Assembly (NCBI RefSeq): GCF_021347895.1
Contig: NC_067135.1
Coordinates: 26,840,441 to 26,904,440, forward strand
Source of the DNA: Acanthochromis polyacanthus
Lineage: Eukaryota > Chordata > Actinopteri > Pomacentridae
DNA length: 64,000 nucleotides
Direction: 5' to 3'
A program made the position numbers and the translations under genes. Every line of letters starts with the position of its first letter. Positions within the stretch are counted from its first letter, which is position 1. Positions 43,901 through 56,300 of the stretch are shown here, piece after piece. The notes under the pieces are model-generated. The model searched no databases. It saw only the letters and a list, made by a program, of their open reading frames with translations, and had not been told where the DNA came from.

Positions 43901-46900
43901 CCCCACCGCTTCACACTCGGCTGCAAACCACTCCAGTGTGTGCTGAAGGTCATGATGTGGGGAAGCCAACAGAACCACATCATCTGCAAAAAGCAGAGAT
44001 GCTATCCTGAGGTCCCCAAACCAGACACCCTCCTCACCCCGGCTGCGCCTCGAGATCCTGTCCATGAAAACCACGAACAGGATCAGAGACAAGGGACAGC
44101 TCTGGCGGAGTCCAACACCCACCGGAAACAAGTTTGACTTTGTGCCGAGTATGCGGACACAGCTCTCACTTTGGTTGTACAGGGACTGAATGGCTCGTAT
44201 CAATGAGCCCGGTGCCCCATACTCCTGCAGTGCCTCCCACAGATCCCCTCGGGGGACACAGTCGTAGGCCTTCTCCAGATCTACAGAACACATGTAGACT
44301 GGTAGGCTGAACTCCCATGACCCCCTCAGCAGCTCCGCAAAAGTCAAGAGCTGGTCCACTGTTCCACGACCGGGACGGAATCCGCATGGCTCCTCCTGAA
44401 TCCGAGGTTCGACAATCGGTTGAAGCCTCCTTTCCAGCACCCAAGAGGAGACTTTCCCAGGGAGGCTGAGAAGTGTGATGCCCCTGTAGTTGGAGCACAC
44501 TCTCCGGTCTGCCTTTTTGACAATGGGGACCACCACCCAGTCTGCCACTCTCCAAACTGCTGTTCGGTGCATAAGCACAAACAACAGTCAGAGTTTTCCC
44601 CTCCGCAACCCGAAGACGCAGAGAGGCGACCTTCTCGCTCTCCGGGGAGAACTCCAACAAAACGGCGCTCAGTCCGGGGACTCGTGAGTATTCCCACACC
44701 CGCCCGGCCCCTCTCACCCTCAGCAACTCCGTAAAAGGAGAGAGTCCAACCCATTCCCAGGATTCTGGTTCCACAACCCTTGCTGTGCGTGGAGGTGAGC
44801 CCAACTATATCTAGCCAGTATCACTTCACCTCCCGCACCAGCTCGGGTTCCTTCCCCGCCAGTGAGGTGACATTCCACATCCCCAAAGCTAGTCTACGCC
44901 ACCAGGGGGCGGTACAGCTAGACACCCGCTCCTGCGTACTGCCCGATTGGCATAGCACTCAACACTGATTTCCTGCCCGGTGGGTGGTGAGCCCACCAGG
45001 CAGTGACCCCGTGTTACTTTCTCAGGCTGTGCCCGACCGAACCCCATGGGGCTGCAAGACTCGGCCACCAGGTGCTCTCTTACGAGCTCACCCCACCCCC
45101 CAGACCTGGCTTCAGGGAGAGGCCCCGGTTTCCCCAGTCTGGGCGAGGTAGAGGCTTTCGTCTTGGTCGTTGTCATCAGGGTTTTCTGAATCGCTCTATG
45201 TCTGGTCCCTCCCCCAGGACCAATTTGCCTTGGGAGACCCTACCAGGGGCGAGTGCCCCGGACAACATAGCTCCCAGGATCACAGGGACACTCAAACCCC
45301 TCCACCGCGATAAGGTGGTGATTCGACGGGGGGAGGTGATACTAGTGGAGGCATTTAGGCATTCAGATCCTGCAGGTGAAGCAACCAAGGATCAGCAACT
45401 CCACCCACAGCCTCAGACGAACCCCTGTGACAACTGCTCCTACCATTTTCTCACCCAACTACCAACTCCCCCAACAGACTCCAAAGAAATCTGCTCTGAA
45501 GCCTAACAGGGACAGAATCACAGCGACTAACCACAACGGAGTGTCATTAACTAGGTGGTTAGAACCCAAGCAGCAGGCAGACAGACAGGCAGGTGGATAA
45601 TTAAATGGGGTTTTACTCAGAACAACATAAAACACTCCACGTGGGAGGTACAGAAAATAAACAGAACGGGGAAACTAAACTGTAACTGAAGGCGACGGCT
45701 TGCGGCCGTGGTGGGGGCAAAACTAACTAAACGGGGAGCAAGGTGACTCACAGAATGTCCGGGGAAACAGGAGACGAGGTGGGGGCTGAGCTAAGGGAGC
45801 CGGTGGTGGGGATGGGGCGAGGACTGAGGCAAGCAGACCGGGAACAGACAGAGGAGGGGTGTAGCGCGGACGAGGGATTCCGGGGTGAGAAGGGAAGACG
45901 GAGCAGGCAAGGTAATCCAAAGGAGACAGAGTCCAGGGAGCGATGTGTGCGAGACGGAGTACAGCATGTAGTGACCCAGCAACGGAGGAGTGGAGAGAGC
46001 CAGGCTTTATACGCTAGGGTGATCATACGTCCTCTTTTGCCCGGACATGTAATCTTTTGAGAGGCTGTCCGGCCTGTCCGGTCGGCGTTTATAAAGTCCT
46101 TCAAATGTCCGGGTTTTTGATCTTGCCTAGCTTGAGCGCATCACAGACCAGTGTATTTATCATTCACGTTGAATGGTTCCTTTGGAAACACGCTCTGAGA
46201 GGCGGAGTTTGAGCCGAACCCTGGAACGTGTTTTCATTCATTCACAAATCAGTACAGAGGCGCTCCACGCTCCACACTCACTCACTCGCAGGCTAACAGG
46301 CAGGTAGGCACACTGCGAGAGAACACTCGAACAGAAAGAAAATGCCGAAACGCAAATGTCATTTCACTGATGAAATGCGACAAAAGTACCCCTGTTTTCG
46401 TCCGGGTCATGACAAATGGGAGGCAGAATGTACAGTCTTCAAAGCTGGGACTTATGCCTCCGTGGCTAATAAGGGTTCCAACGATCTGCAAGCCCATATC
46501 GCCACAAGAAAACACAAAACAGCTGTGCAGGGTGAGAGCTCGAGCAGAAAAGTCACCAAATACTTTGTGAGACCTGGCAAAAATGAAGACATGGTGAATG
46601 CAAGCGAGGGTGCTCTGGCATTTCACACAGTCAAACACCACAGCAGTTACAGGTCGATGGATTGCACTAGCAATTTAATGAAAAAGGCATTCCCAGATTC
46701 AGATACTGCAAAAAAATTCTCAAGTGCATGCACCAAAACAGAGGCCCTTGTCAACAGCGTTATAGCGCCACACTCTGTTGAAATCGCACTGGAGTCGCTC
46801 ACAGAAATTGAGTACTGTGGCATTTCTACAGATGGGAGTAACCACGGGCCAACAAAAATATTCCCAATAATAATCCAGTTCTTTGACTGGAAGAAAGGTG

Positions 46901-48862
46901 GTGTACAATCAAAATTGATTGAGGTAAAAGACACACCTAATGGGACAGCAGACACAATTGCACAGTACTTGATTGATACATTAAAAAAAAAAAATTGTCA
47001 GAAAAATGCATTGCATTTACTGGTGACAATTGCAACACAAATTTCAGAGGAATCATACGTGATGAAGGAGGGCAGAATGTGTTTGCAAATCTGAAGATGT
47101 TGCTGCAGAACAAAACTCTGGTGGGTGTGGGTTGCCCAGCACACATATTGAACAATTGTGTTCATCATGGTGCAGACACACTTAATGTGGAAATAGAGAA
47201 TATCATGTTCAAAATCTACCAGTATTTCCACATTTACACAGTGCGCACTGAGAATTTGAAGGACTACTGTGAGTTAGTTGACATCCAATACAGAGTGCTC
47301 CTTTCCCACAGCAAGACACAATGGCTGTCACTATTCCCTGGAATTGAGAGGCTGCTGCAGATGTTTCCAGCATTGAAGTCATTCTTTCTGCCTCAGGAAA
47401 AACCACCTGTCATGATTAAGAGGTTTTTTTGAAAATGACTTCAGTGAGATTTACCTCTGGCACATGCACTCACTCATGAGTGTGTTCCACTCCCACATTC
47501 TGGAAATGGAAAGGAAAGACAATTGCATTGCGGAAGTGAGGAACAGCCTAGACAAAGTCTACAGTATGCTGGAGGAACGGATGAGAAACAGCTTCATCTC
47601 CTTGAAAGTGAAGGGACTACTGGCACAGAGGCGCAAAGATGGTCTTGGTCAGGAATGTGACAAGTTCTGTGCAGATGTACAAGGCCTGTACAGTGCATGC
47701 CTGCAGTACCTAGAGAAGTGGATGAAGCCCATGGAGGAATTCACCCAATTCATGTGGATGGATCTGAGTCAGCCACCAGATTGGAATGATGTTGAAGCAT
47801 CAAGTACCTAGGAGAGAAGGGGGTGCCCATTGATGATGCGAAGGGTTTTGATCAGGTCACCAATCTCAAGAAGTTCACTGAAAGCAGCATTAGTGATGAT
47901 GGAGAGTTCAAAGGCCTGCAAGTGCACAAGAAGTGGTCCACATATTTTCAGAAAGCCAAAAGCATAGACTGTTACTCAGAACTACTGAAGATTGCACAGT
48001 TTGTCTTTGCCCTTCCTTCTCACAATGCAAATGTTGAGAGGGTTTTCTCATTGATGCAGAGCCAGTGGACCAAGGAAAGAAACAAGCTGTCTGCTGAGTC
48101 ACTGAAGGGGCTGATATTTGTGCAATATAGTTTCCAAGAAATGTCTTGCAATGACTTTCACACCTACTTGATGAGCAATCCGAAAATGCTGAGAAAAATA
48201 AGCTCTTCAGCTAAATATGCTTGGGCAGAAAAGGAAGACCAGGGAGACAAGGAACGAGACCAGGAAGGAGACCAGTGAGACAAGGAGGATGACCAGGGAG
48301 AAGAGGAAGGCCAGAAAGACTGAAGAAAAGGAAGAAGGAAAAAAGGACTGGTGACTTGAGGCATTATTTCTATATTTTTTTCATTTGCCATTAGACACAT
48401 TATTTTGAAGAATGTGCTAACTGAACATTGAAGAATAGGCGACCTCTCTTTTTTCTTTTTGTTTAATATTTTGAGGCATTATTTCTATTTTTACATAATT
48501 GATAATTAGGAGGTTATTTTGAGTGATGGTACTCCACCTCACTTTTCCTAACTAAGGTGTAAGTGTTAGTCTTAAGAGAGATGATTATTTCTTATTTTGT
48601 TAAACATCTGAATACATGTGTTCCTACAGAACTTGAGTCAATAACTATTAAAGACTAGAGCAGGCCATATTTGTATGTGACTGATTATATTGTTTAGGAG
48701 AATTTCTTTAAATTAATAAATATATTATTTATAAAGCAACTGATAGTGAGTGTTTTGGGCTATTTTTCAGTATATCCAGGTACTTTTCTGGAGAATTCAG
48801 AATATTTGTTTAACTGAGTTAGAAGCACAGAAAGCCCCCTGACCCACGGAAAACCCCTAAAA

Positions 48863-48911
<49 letters not shown>

Positions 48912-51900
48912 GGGGGGGGGAGAGACTGAAAATTTTCCGTGTGTGAGTTGGAAGTGTGTCCTCTTTTCAGAGAAACAGAATATGGTCACCCTATTATACG
49001 TGGCTGATGAGTGATTCGACCCAGCTGTGCTCCAGCACAGCCGCTCGTCACCAGCTGGCGAGCCGAACAGGAGAGGGAGGGGCCATGACTCTGAGTAGCT
49101 ACACAAACACAACTCAGAGACACAATCATTAGCATCACAGTCTGACAACACAAACTCTGTCTTCTGAGCAAATTACAGAATTATTGTACACACAAAAGCT
49201 GCTGATTGTGACTCCAGATAACTCTCCCAATAACCAGATTGCACAGTTCTTCACTAAACACTGATCAAACAGGCCACACACACCATCACTCACCAACACT
49301 ACAACCACCTGTCTTTACTAGAAAGCACCAGCCTCCAGCCATGACCATCATCACCCAGCAGAGAAACCAGTTTAAACTGGATCTACTGAGGTGTGGACCA
49401 GACCCCGGTTGTTACAGCTTGGCTCAAAAACTGCAACAAAACAGGGAGACAACAAACTGTGTGGTGACTATAAAGATGATTATTTTAACAAAACCAATAA
49501 AAACGTACTCCAACAATAAAAGGAAACAAAGAAAACCCAGCTGATGGTGCTCCTGGAGGAAGCAGGAGAAAGATGGAAAATGGAGGTTTTCTAAGCTGAG
49601 CCACTGAGCACGGGGGCCTATTTCACGAAGCAGGTTTAGCGAAAAATCTGAGTTTGTTAACTCTGAGTTTGTTAACCCTGAAATTAGGGATACTCAGAGT
49701 TTTCCGTTTCACAAAGCGAGGTAACTCTAACCAGGGAATGCGGGGTAACTCAAGCCTGTTTCACAAAGAGGGGTAACTTAAACTCTCGGTCAGTTACCGC
49801 AGTAACAGACTCTATGACTCTAACCTGGTCGCCAGCAGGTTTATCTGAGAAAACCTCGAGTTTCTCTCTGTCTCCGCCCTCTTTCAGCCACACACGCTGT
49901 TTCATTTCCTCATTCATTCAGTCAGTAAGCGAGCGAGTTTTGGCGTAGAACAGCTTTAATTAACGATCCAGTGGATAAAGGAGCAGCATTACTGCACAGA
50001 TAATTAAATATTCGTCGGTAGATTGTTATCAGACTGAGCATAAATGTTCTCGCATTTCCGGACAATTATCGGTTTGAGCGGTACCGTTTCGTAATCGTTT
50101 CAAGTCCATAATCTACATAAACAACCTAATCCGTCCTTACATTTACATTACCAGCCGCAGTCATGCTCTCACATCCAGCAGATATTGTGTGTTGCGCTGC
50201 GGTTCTTTGCAAATGGAAGTTTTTATATGATGTCGGAGATGCAGAGTAAGGCAACTGTATGCAGGACAGTCAGAAAATTTTCCTGGCTCTGAAACGACTT
50301 TTACTCGTCATTGTGGTTTTCCTGGACATAAACCTGTCAGAGCATCAAGAGAAGTTCCACAGGATTGCAGGTGAATGATGTAGAGATCTGTTAAATTCAT
50401 TTTAAATCATATTCTGTTAATAACATTGTGCTGCAGCCTCAGACTGGGATTAGTCATTTGAATTTCTTTTAGGATTTCCCAGTGTGATTGGCTGCATAGA
50501 TGCACACACATCCCCATCACAGCTCCCTCACATCATGAACAGGAAGTCCATTCACAGCATAAATGTGCAGGTAGGCTACAGGTAGACTACTGTTTCTAAA
50601 TGTTAAAGACTGCATCATAGTTCAACATCTGTCATTCTCTGCACTGTCCAGATCATATGTGATGCTGCATACATCATTTCTAATGTGAAGGCCACGTGGT
50701 CTGGGTCTGTTCATGACTCCAGGATTTATGGAGAGTCTAACCTGAGCAACAGACTGCAGCGTGGTCAGCAGCATAAAGATTTTCACAATAGAATTCTCTT
50801 GTCTCCCTCCTTTAATATACTCTGATGTATCCACTATACATTACAGGAGAGTTTGATGGCCTTCTGCTGGGTGACAGGGGTTACCATGACAACCCAGGCT
50901 GATGACCTCATACCCTGACCCTGAACCAGGCCCCCAACAGAACTTCAACCGGGCTCACTGCAGGACCAGAGCCTGGGTGGAGATGACCACAGGCCTGCTG
51001 AAAGCCCGTTTCCAGAGCCTACGTCTCCTCAGGGTGACCCCTGAGAGGGCCTGTGATATTACTGTGGCATGTGTTGTTCTTCATAATATTACCACTATTA
51101 GAGGAGAGCAACACCCTGCCCTACAAACTGAAGATCCAGATGATGAGCCCATCCACCTGCAGCTATCCAGGACAGCAGAGCAGTCAGAGACACCGTATGC
51201 AATAATCACTTTAGAGTTTAAGTCACCATCATCACCACCACAGCAAATAAAGACATGATACACATTTCATTTGGTCTTCTTTATTTCCTACAAATAAAAG
51301 ATAGTTCAGTTCATGTTCCAATAGTTAACATAATTCACCTGTGACCATCACCACCTCTAAAGGTGCTGTCACACTCTAGCGTATAGAGCCAGCGTATGAG
51401 GAACGTATGGACTTTTTGGGGATATGCTGACATACGCTGAAACATACTAGGGGTACGCTGGAATATGTTTCGACTACACCGGGGTACGTCGGTGTACGCT
51501 GATGTACGCTGACAGCCAAAACATTTTTTGAACATGCACAAAAAATTTTCAGCGTATGCCGACGTATGAATTTTACGCTCCTCATACGTTCATCATACGC
51601 TGAACACGCTAGAGGTACGCTGAAGGTATGTTACTCATACGTCGAGTACGCTTCTCATACGTTGAAATTGAGTGGGTCAGGAAACCTAGCGTTAAAGGCC
51701 CTGTCACACTCTAGCGTATAGAGCCACCGTATGAGGAACGTATCGAATATTTCGAAAAATTGTTTATACGCACAACTTTTCAGTGTATGAGGTCGATTTT
51801 GGTTAATGACTCTTTGAGTAACGTGAGCCTAGCGTACCGTCAGCGTATGAGTAGCGTACGCATAGCGTATGTCAGCGTATGTGAGCGTATGTGACGTGAT

Positions 51901-53304
51901 GTGTGTAACAATAGGAACTATTGTTTTGTTCCGTGTTGACACACGGACTTGTTTTTGTGTGACACCGCCCGAGTTAGCACACCGAGCTGAATGTATGTAC
52001 CTTACACGCCGAAGTTTTATTAAAGTCTATAACCCGGTTGGGTTGAAACAGTACTAAGTGTGTCTGCTTCTTGAGAAGATAGAACAGACTATAACAATGT
52101 GTATTTGAGTTGGACATGTATTTGAGTTGGACATATACCGACGTATGAGTAACATACCTTCAGCATACCTCTAGCGTGTTCAGCGTATGATGAACGTATG
52201 AGGAGCGTAAAATTCATACATCGGCATACGCTGAAAATTTTTGTGCACGTTCAAAAAATGTTTTGGCCGTCAGCGTACATCAGCGTACACGGACGTACCC
52301 CGGCGTAGTCGAAACGTATTCCAGCGTACTCCTAGCGTGTTTCAGCGTATGCCCAAAAAGTCCATACGTTCCCCATACGCTGGCTCTATATGCTAGAGTG
52401 TGACAGAGATGGAGGTTGCTGTGCTGCAAAATCACCAAGATTTGTTACAGCTGGCAGTTGAGTATGCTAGACACAGAAGAAGAAGGCGTAGAATGAGACG
52501 TTAGGCTGACGTTTCGCATACGTTTCTCATACATCGGAGGTACGCTGATATACGTTCTCATACGTCGGTATACGTCCAACTCAAATACACATCACATCAC
52601 ATACGCTCACATACGATGACATACGCTATGCGTACGCTACTCATACGCTGACGGTACGCTAGGCTCACGTTACTCTAACGGTCATTAACCGAAAATCGAC
52701 CTCATACGCTGAAAAGTTGTGCGTATAAACAATTTTTCAAAATATTCGATACGTTCTTCATGTACTGGCTCTATACGCTAGAGTGTGACAGGGCCTTAAC
52801 TTGTGCTCCAGTATTTCTATTTCCAGATCTGCCCTCCTAATCTGTTTTTTGGATTTTTCTCAGCAAATGCAGTTTGTAAATCCATTTTACTGATAACTGG
52901 GAATACATAGAGGACATTAAATTATACAGTTGTACATGAATTCCACAGAATGAGCCTCTGGTGTTTCCTGAACATCCATCTCACTGTGTCAGTCTGTGCA
53001 GTGGAAGCTGAGGAACCATCCTGCTGCTGTCCAGCCATGCTCTGTTAAAAAGATGAGAATGTGGAATACTTCCGTGTAGGCTAAATGTCACAATCTATAT
53101 TCCACCCAAAATGTGAATGAGAAGAGAACTATCAGTAACATACCTCTGTATGCCTTTCTGGATCCCCCTCTGTAAAGGCAGCAGACACAGTTTCATCCTC
53201 TTCATCCTAGATCAGTGACATGTTTCAGTAAACTTAAACTACCATTTGGATAAATCTTTGGAGTGTTGCCTACTTACAATTACAAGGTCTGTTGTGCTGT
53301 GAAG

Positions 53305-53366
<62 letters not shown>

Positions 53367-56300
53367 TCCATGACCTTTAATACCACCGTTTTACAGGCAT
53401 CTGCTTTCTTTCTGTTTCTGAGCAGAAGTCTGTGTTAGTTTAAATAGGCTTAATTATTTAACAGGACATGATATGGATGCAGACATTTAGGCTGTGTGTG
53501 GATAAAACAACTGCACAGTCAAACAGCCACTTAATATTTAGGCTACTTTACAATGTAAAACATGATCAACATGAAGTACCTCCATGAGATAATGCCGAGG
53601 TCTGACCTGTTTGAACAATGTTTTTATATTTCATCTTAAGCTGCTGCCCCGTGCGCTTCTCCCCCGCAAGATTTCACCTAAATGAAATAACTTAATATTC
53701 TACGATTCAGACAGTTATTCCCTGTAATATTATTACGATTACAAAGGACTACATTTAAACTTACGCATTGATCCGGGCTGTTCTCCACGCCGTCTCCCTC
53801 TCTTTTGCAGCTGCAGCGGTGTTGCACTTCTTTCTAAAAACGTGTTCAAACTCGCCATATGAGCGCGTTAAAAACTTCCAGTTCAAAAACGCAGCCTTTC
53901 GCTTCCCCGTTGCCATGGTTACTCGTCGAATCGGGGTTCCATTGATGCTGTCTTTTCAGAGTTGTGGCGCACACTTACCTCGAAGTGAAACTACTCCGAG
54001 TTGATTAAACCAACTCATATCAGCCGTTGTGAAACCGAAAACTCAGAGTTTTCTATGTCAGAGTAGATCAACTCAGAGTTGAGGAATCAACTCAGAAATT
54101 CAAAGTTTGTTAAACCTGCTCCGTGAAACAGGCCCCAGCACTGCAGCCAGATGGATTCAAACCTCAGCAGTTACTGGACAGGAACCAAAGCACAGTGGGC
54201 TGGGACCTGGAAATCTAGAAAATGTGACCCCCTCCAAATTGCTTTTATTTTTGTTTTTCTTATAGTAGAATAAAAATCCAGTTCAACAAAAAAAAAAAAA
54301 TCAAGTCAAACGGTCTATTCTTTAAAAAGTTAGGCCAGTAAAAAAAATGATATTTGAGCTTTTCATTCTATTTCTTTTTGAGAAATTAATCATTTTTACC
54401 TGAGATTTTAACAATATTCAGGTTTACCTGCTCCAAATTTTCTTAATTGCTTAAATTTAGAAGATTTCTGCAAAGTTTGAAAAAATACAGTAAATTTTCA
54501 CTCTTTTTTCTGAGACTATTCTCATGTACCACCCAGAATATTTTCACTTGTCATAAGCCAGATATGGGAAAGTATATATTTTCTGAAAGAATAGGATGTC
54601 AGGTGTTGAAAAATACAAGTGTCAGAAAATCTGGCTTATGGCAACTCTCACAGATCAAAGTTTACTGAAGAAGGTCTAAGCTCCCCTGTGTGGACCTTGA
54701 GCGATTGATGTTAACACGTACAGTGCATCCGGAAAGTATTCACAGCGCGTTACCTTTTCCACATTTTGTTATGTTACAGTCTTATACCAAATCGGATTCA
54801 ATTCATTTTTTCCCTTAAAATTCTACACACAACACCCCATAATGACAACATGAAAAAAGTTTTTTTGAGATTCTTGAAAATTTATTAAAAATAAAAAACT
54901 AAGAGACCACATGTACATAAGTATTCACAGCCTTTGCTTAATACTTTGTTGATGCACCTTTGGCAGCAATTACAGCCTCAAGTCTTTTTGAATATGATGC
55001 CACAAGCTTGGCACACCTATCTTTGGGCAGTTTTGCCCATTCCTCTTTGCAACACCTCTCAAGCTCCATCAAGTTGGATGGGGAGCGCCGGTGCACAGCC
55101 ATTTTCAGATCTCTCCAGAGATGCTCAATTGGATTCAAGTCCGGGCTCTGACTGGGCCACTCAAGGACATTCACAGAGTTGTCCTGAAGCCACTTCTTTG
55201 CTATCTTGGCTGTGTGCTTAGGGTCGTTGTCCTGCTGAAAGATGAACCGCCGCCCCAGTTTGAGGTCAAGAGCGCTCTGGAGCAGGTTTTCATCCAGGAT
55301 GTCTCTGTACATTGCTGCATTCATCTTCCCCTCTATCTTGACTAGTTTCCCAGTTCCTGCTGCTGAAAAACATCCCCACAGCATGATGCTACCGCCACCA
55401 TGCTTCACTGTAGGGATGGTATTGGCCTGGTGATGAGCAGTGCCTGGTTTCCTCCAAACAAAACGCCTAGCATTCACACCAAAGAGTTCAGTCTTTGTCT
55501 CATCAGACCAGAGAATTTTTTTGCTGATGGTCTGAGAGTCCTTCAGGTGCCTTTTGACAAACTCCAGGCGGGCTGCCATGTGCCTTTTACTAAGAAGTGG
55601 CTTCCGTCTGGCCACTCTACCAAACAGGCCTGATTTGTGGATTGCTGCAGAGATGGTTGTCCTTCTGGAAGGTTCTCCTCTCTCCACAGAGGAACGCTGG
55701 AGCTCTGACAAAGTGACCATGGGGTTCTTAGTCACCTCTCTGACTAAGGCCCTTCTCCCCCGATTGCTCAGTTTAGATGGCCGGCCGGCTCTAGGAAGAG
55801 TCCTGGTGGTTCCAAATGTCTTCCATTTACGGATGATGGAGGCCACCGTGCTCATTGGGACCTTCAAAGCAGCAGAAATTTTTCTGTACCCTTCCCCAGA
55901 CTTGTGCCTCGTCACAATCCTGTTTCGGAGGTCTACAGACAATTCCTTTGACTTCATGCTTGGTTTATGCTCTGACATGCACTGCCAACTGTGGAACCTT
56001 ATATAGACAGGTGTGTGCCTTTCCAAATCATGTCCAATCAACTGAATTTGCCACAGGTGGACTCCAATTAAGCAGTAGAAGCGTCTCAAGGATGATCAGT
56101 GGAAACAGGATGCACATGAGCTCAATTTAGAGCTTCATTGCAAAGGCTGTGAATACTTATGTACATGTAATTTCTTTGTTTTTTATTTTTAATAAATTTG
56201 CAAGACTCTCAAAAAAACTTTTTTCATTTTGTCATTATGGGGTGTTGTGTGTAGAATTTTAAGGGAAAAAAATAATTGAATCCGATTTGGAATAAGGCTG

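Larger units (their letters stand above)
45541..49160. repeat. GC-rich TGTTATGG-type repeat, copy 3, split by a hAT
   Basis: Begins GTGTCATTAACTAGGTGGTT with AGAACCCAAGCAGCAGGCAG, has an AACATAAAACACTCC word and a G-rich body, then CCAGGCTTTATACG, where the hAT element lies. It resumes at 48994 with TTATACGTGGCTGATGAGTG and a hairpin-prone GC segment, ending near GGGGCCATGACT. Layout matches the copies at 17966 and 31748. Confidence 0.5.
49612..54136. mobile_element. PIF/Harbinger transposon with nested insertions
   Basis: Inverted ends GGGGCCTATTTCACGAAGCA (left) and GGGGCCTGTTTCACGGAGCA (right, reversed), flanked by AGCAC at 49607-49611 and 54137-54141. It contains a plus-strand transposase relic, a composite palindrome with a solo LTR, and a minus-strand Myb-like accessory gene, the usual two-gene divergent layout of Harbinger elements. 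Confidence 0.9.

Noticed and set aside
43119..45506. Plus-strand open frames of 100-167 codons opposite the Rex3-like LINE
   Set aside because: Antisense shadows of a GC-rich reverse transcriptase gene.
55091..56130. Plus-strand open frames opposite the Tc1 transposase
   Set aside because: Antisense shadows of the conserved transposase frame.
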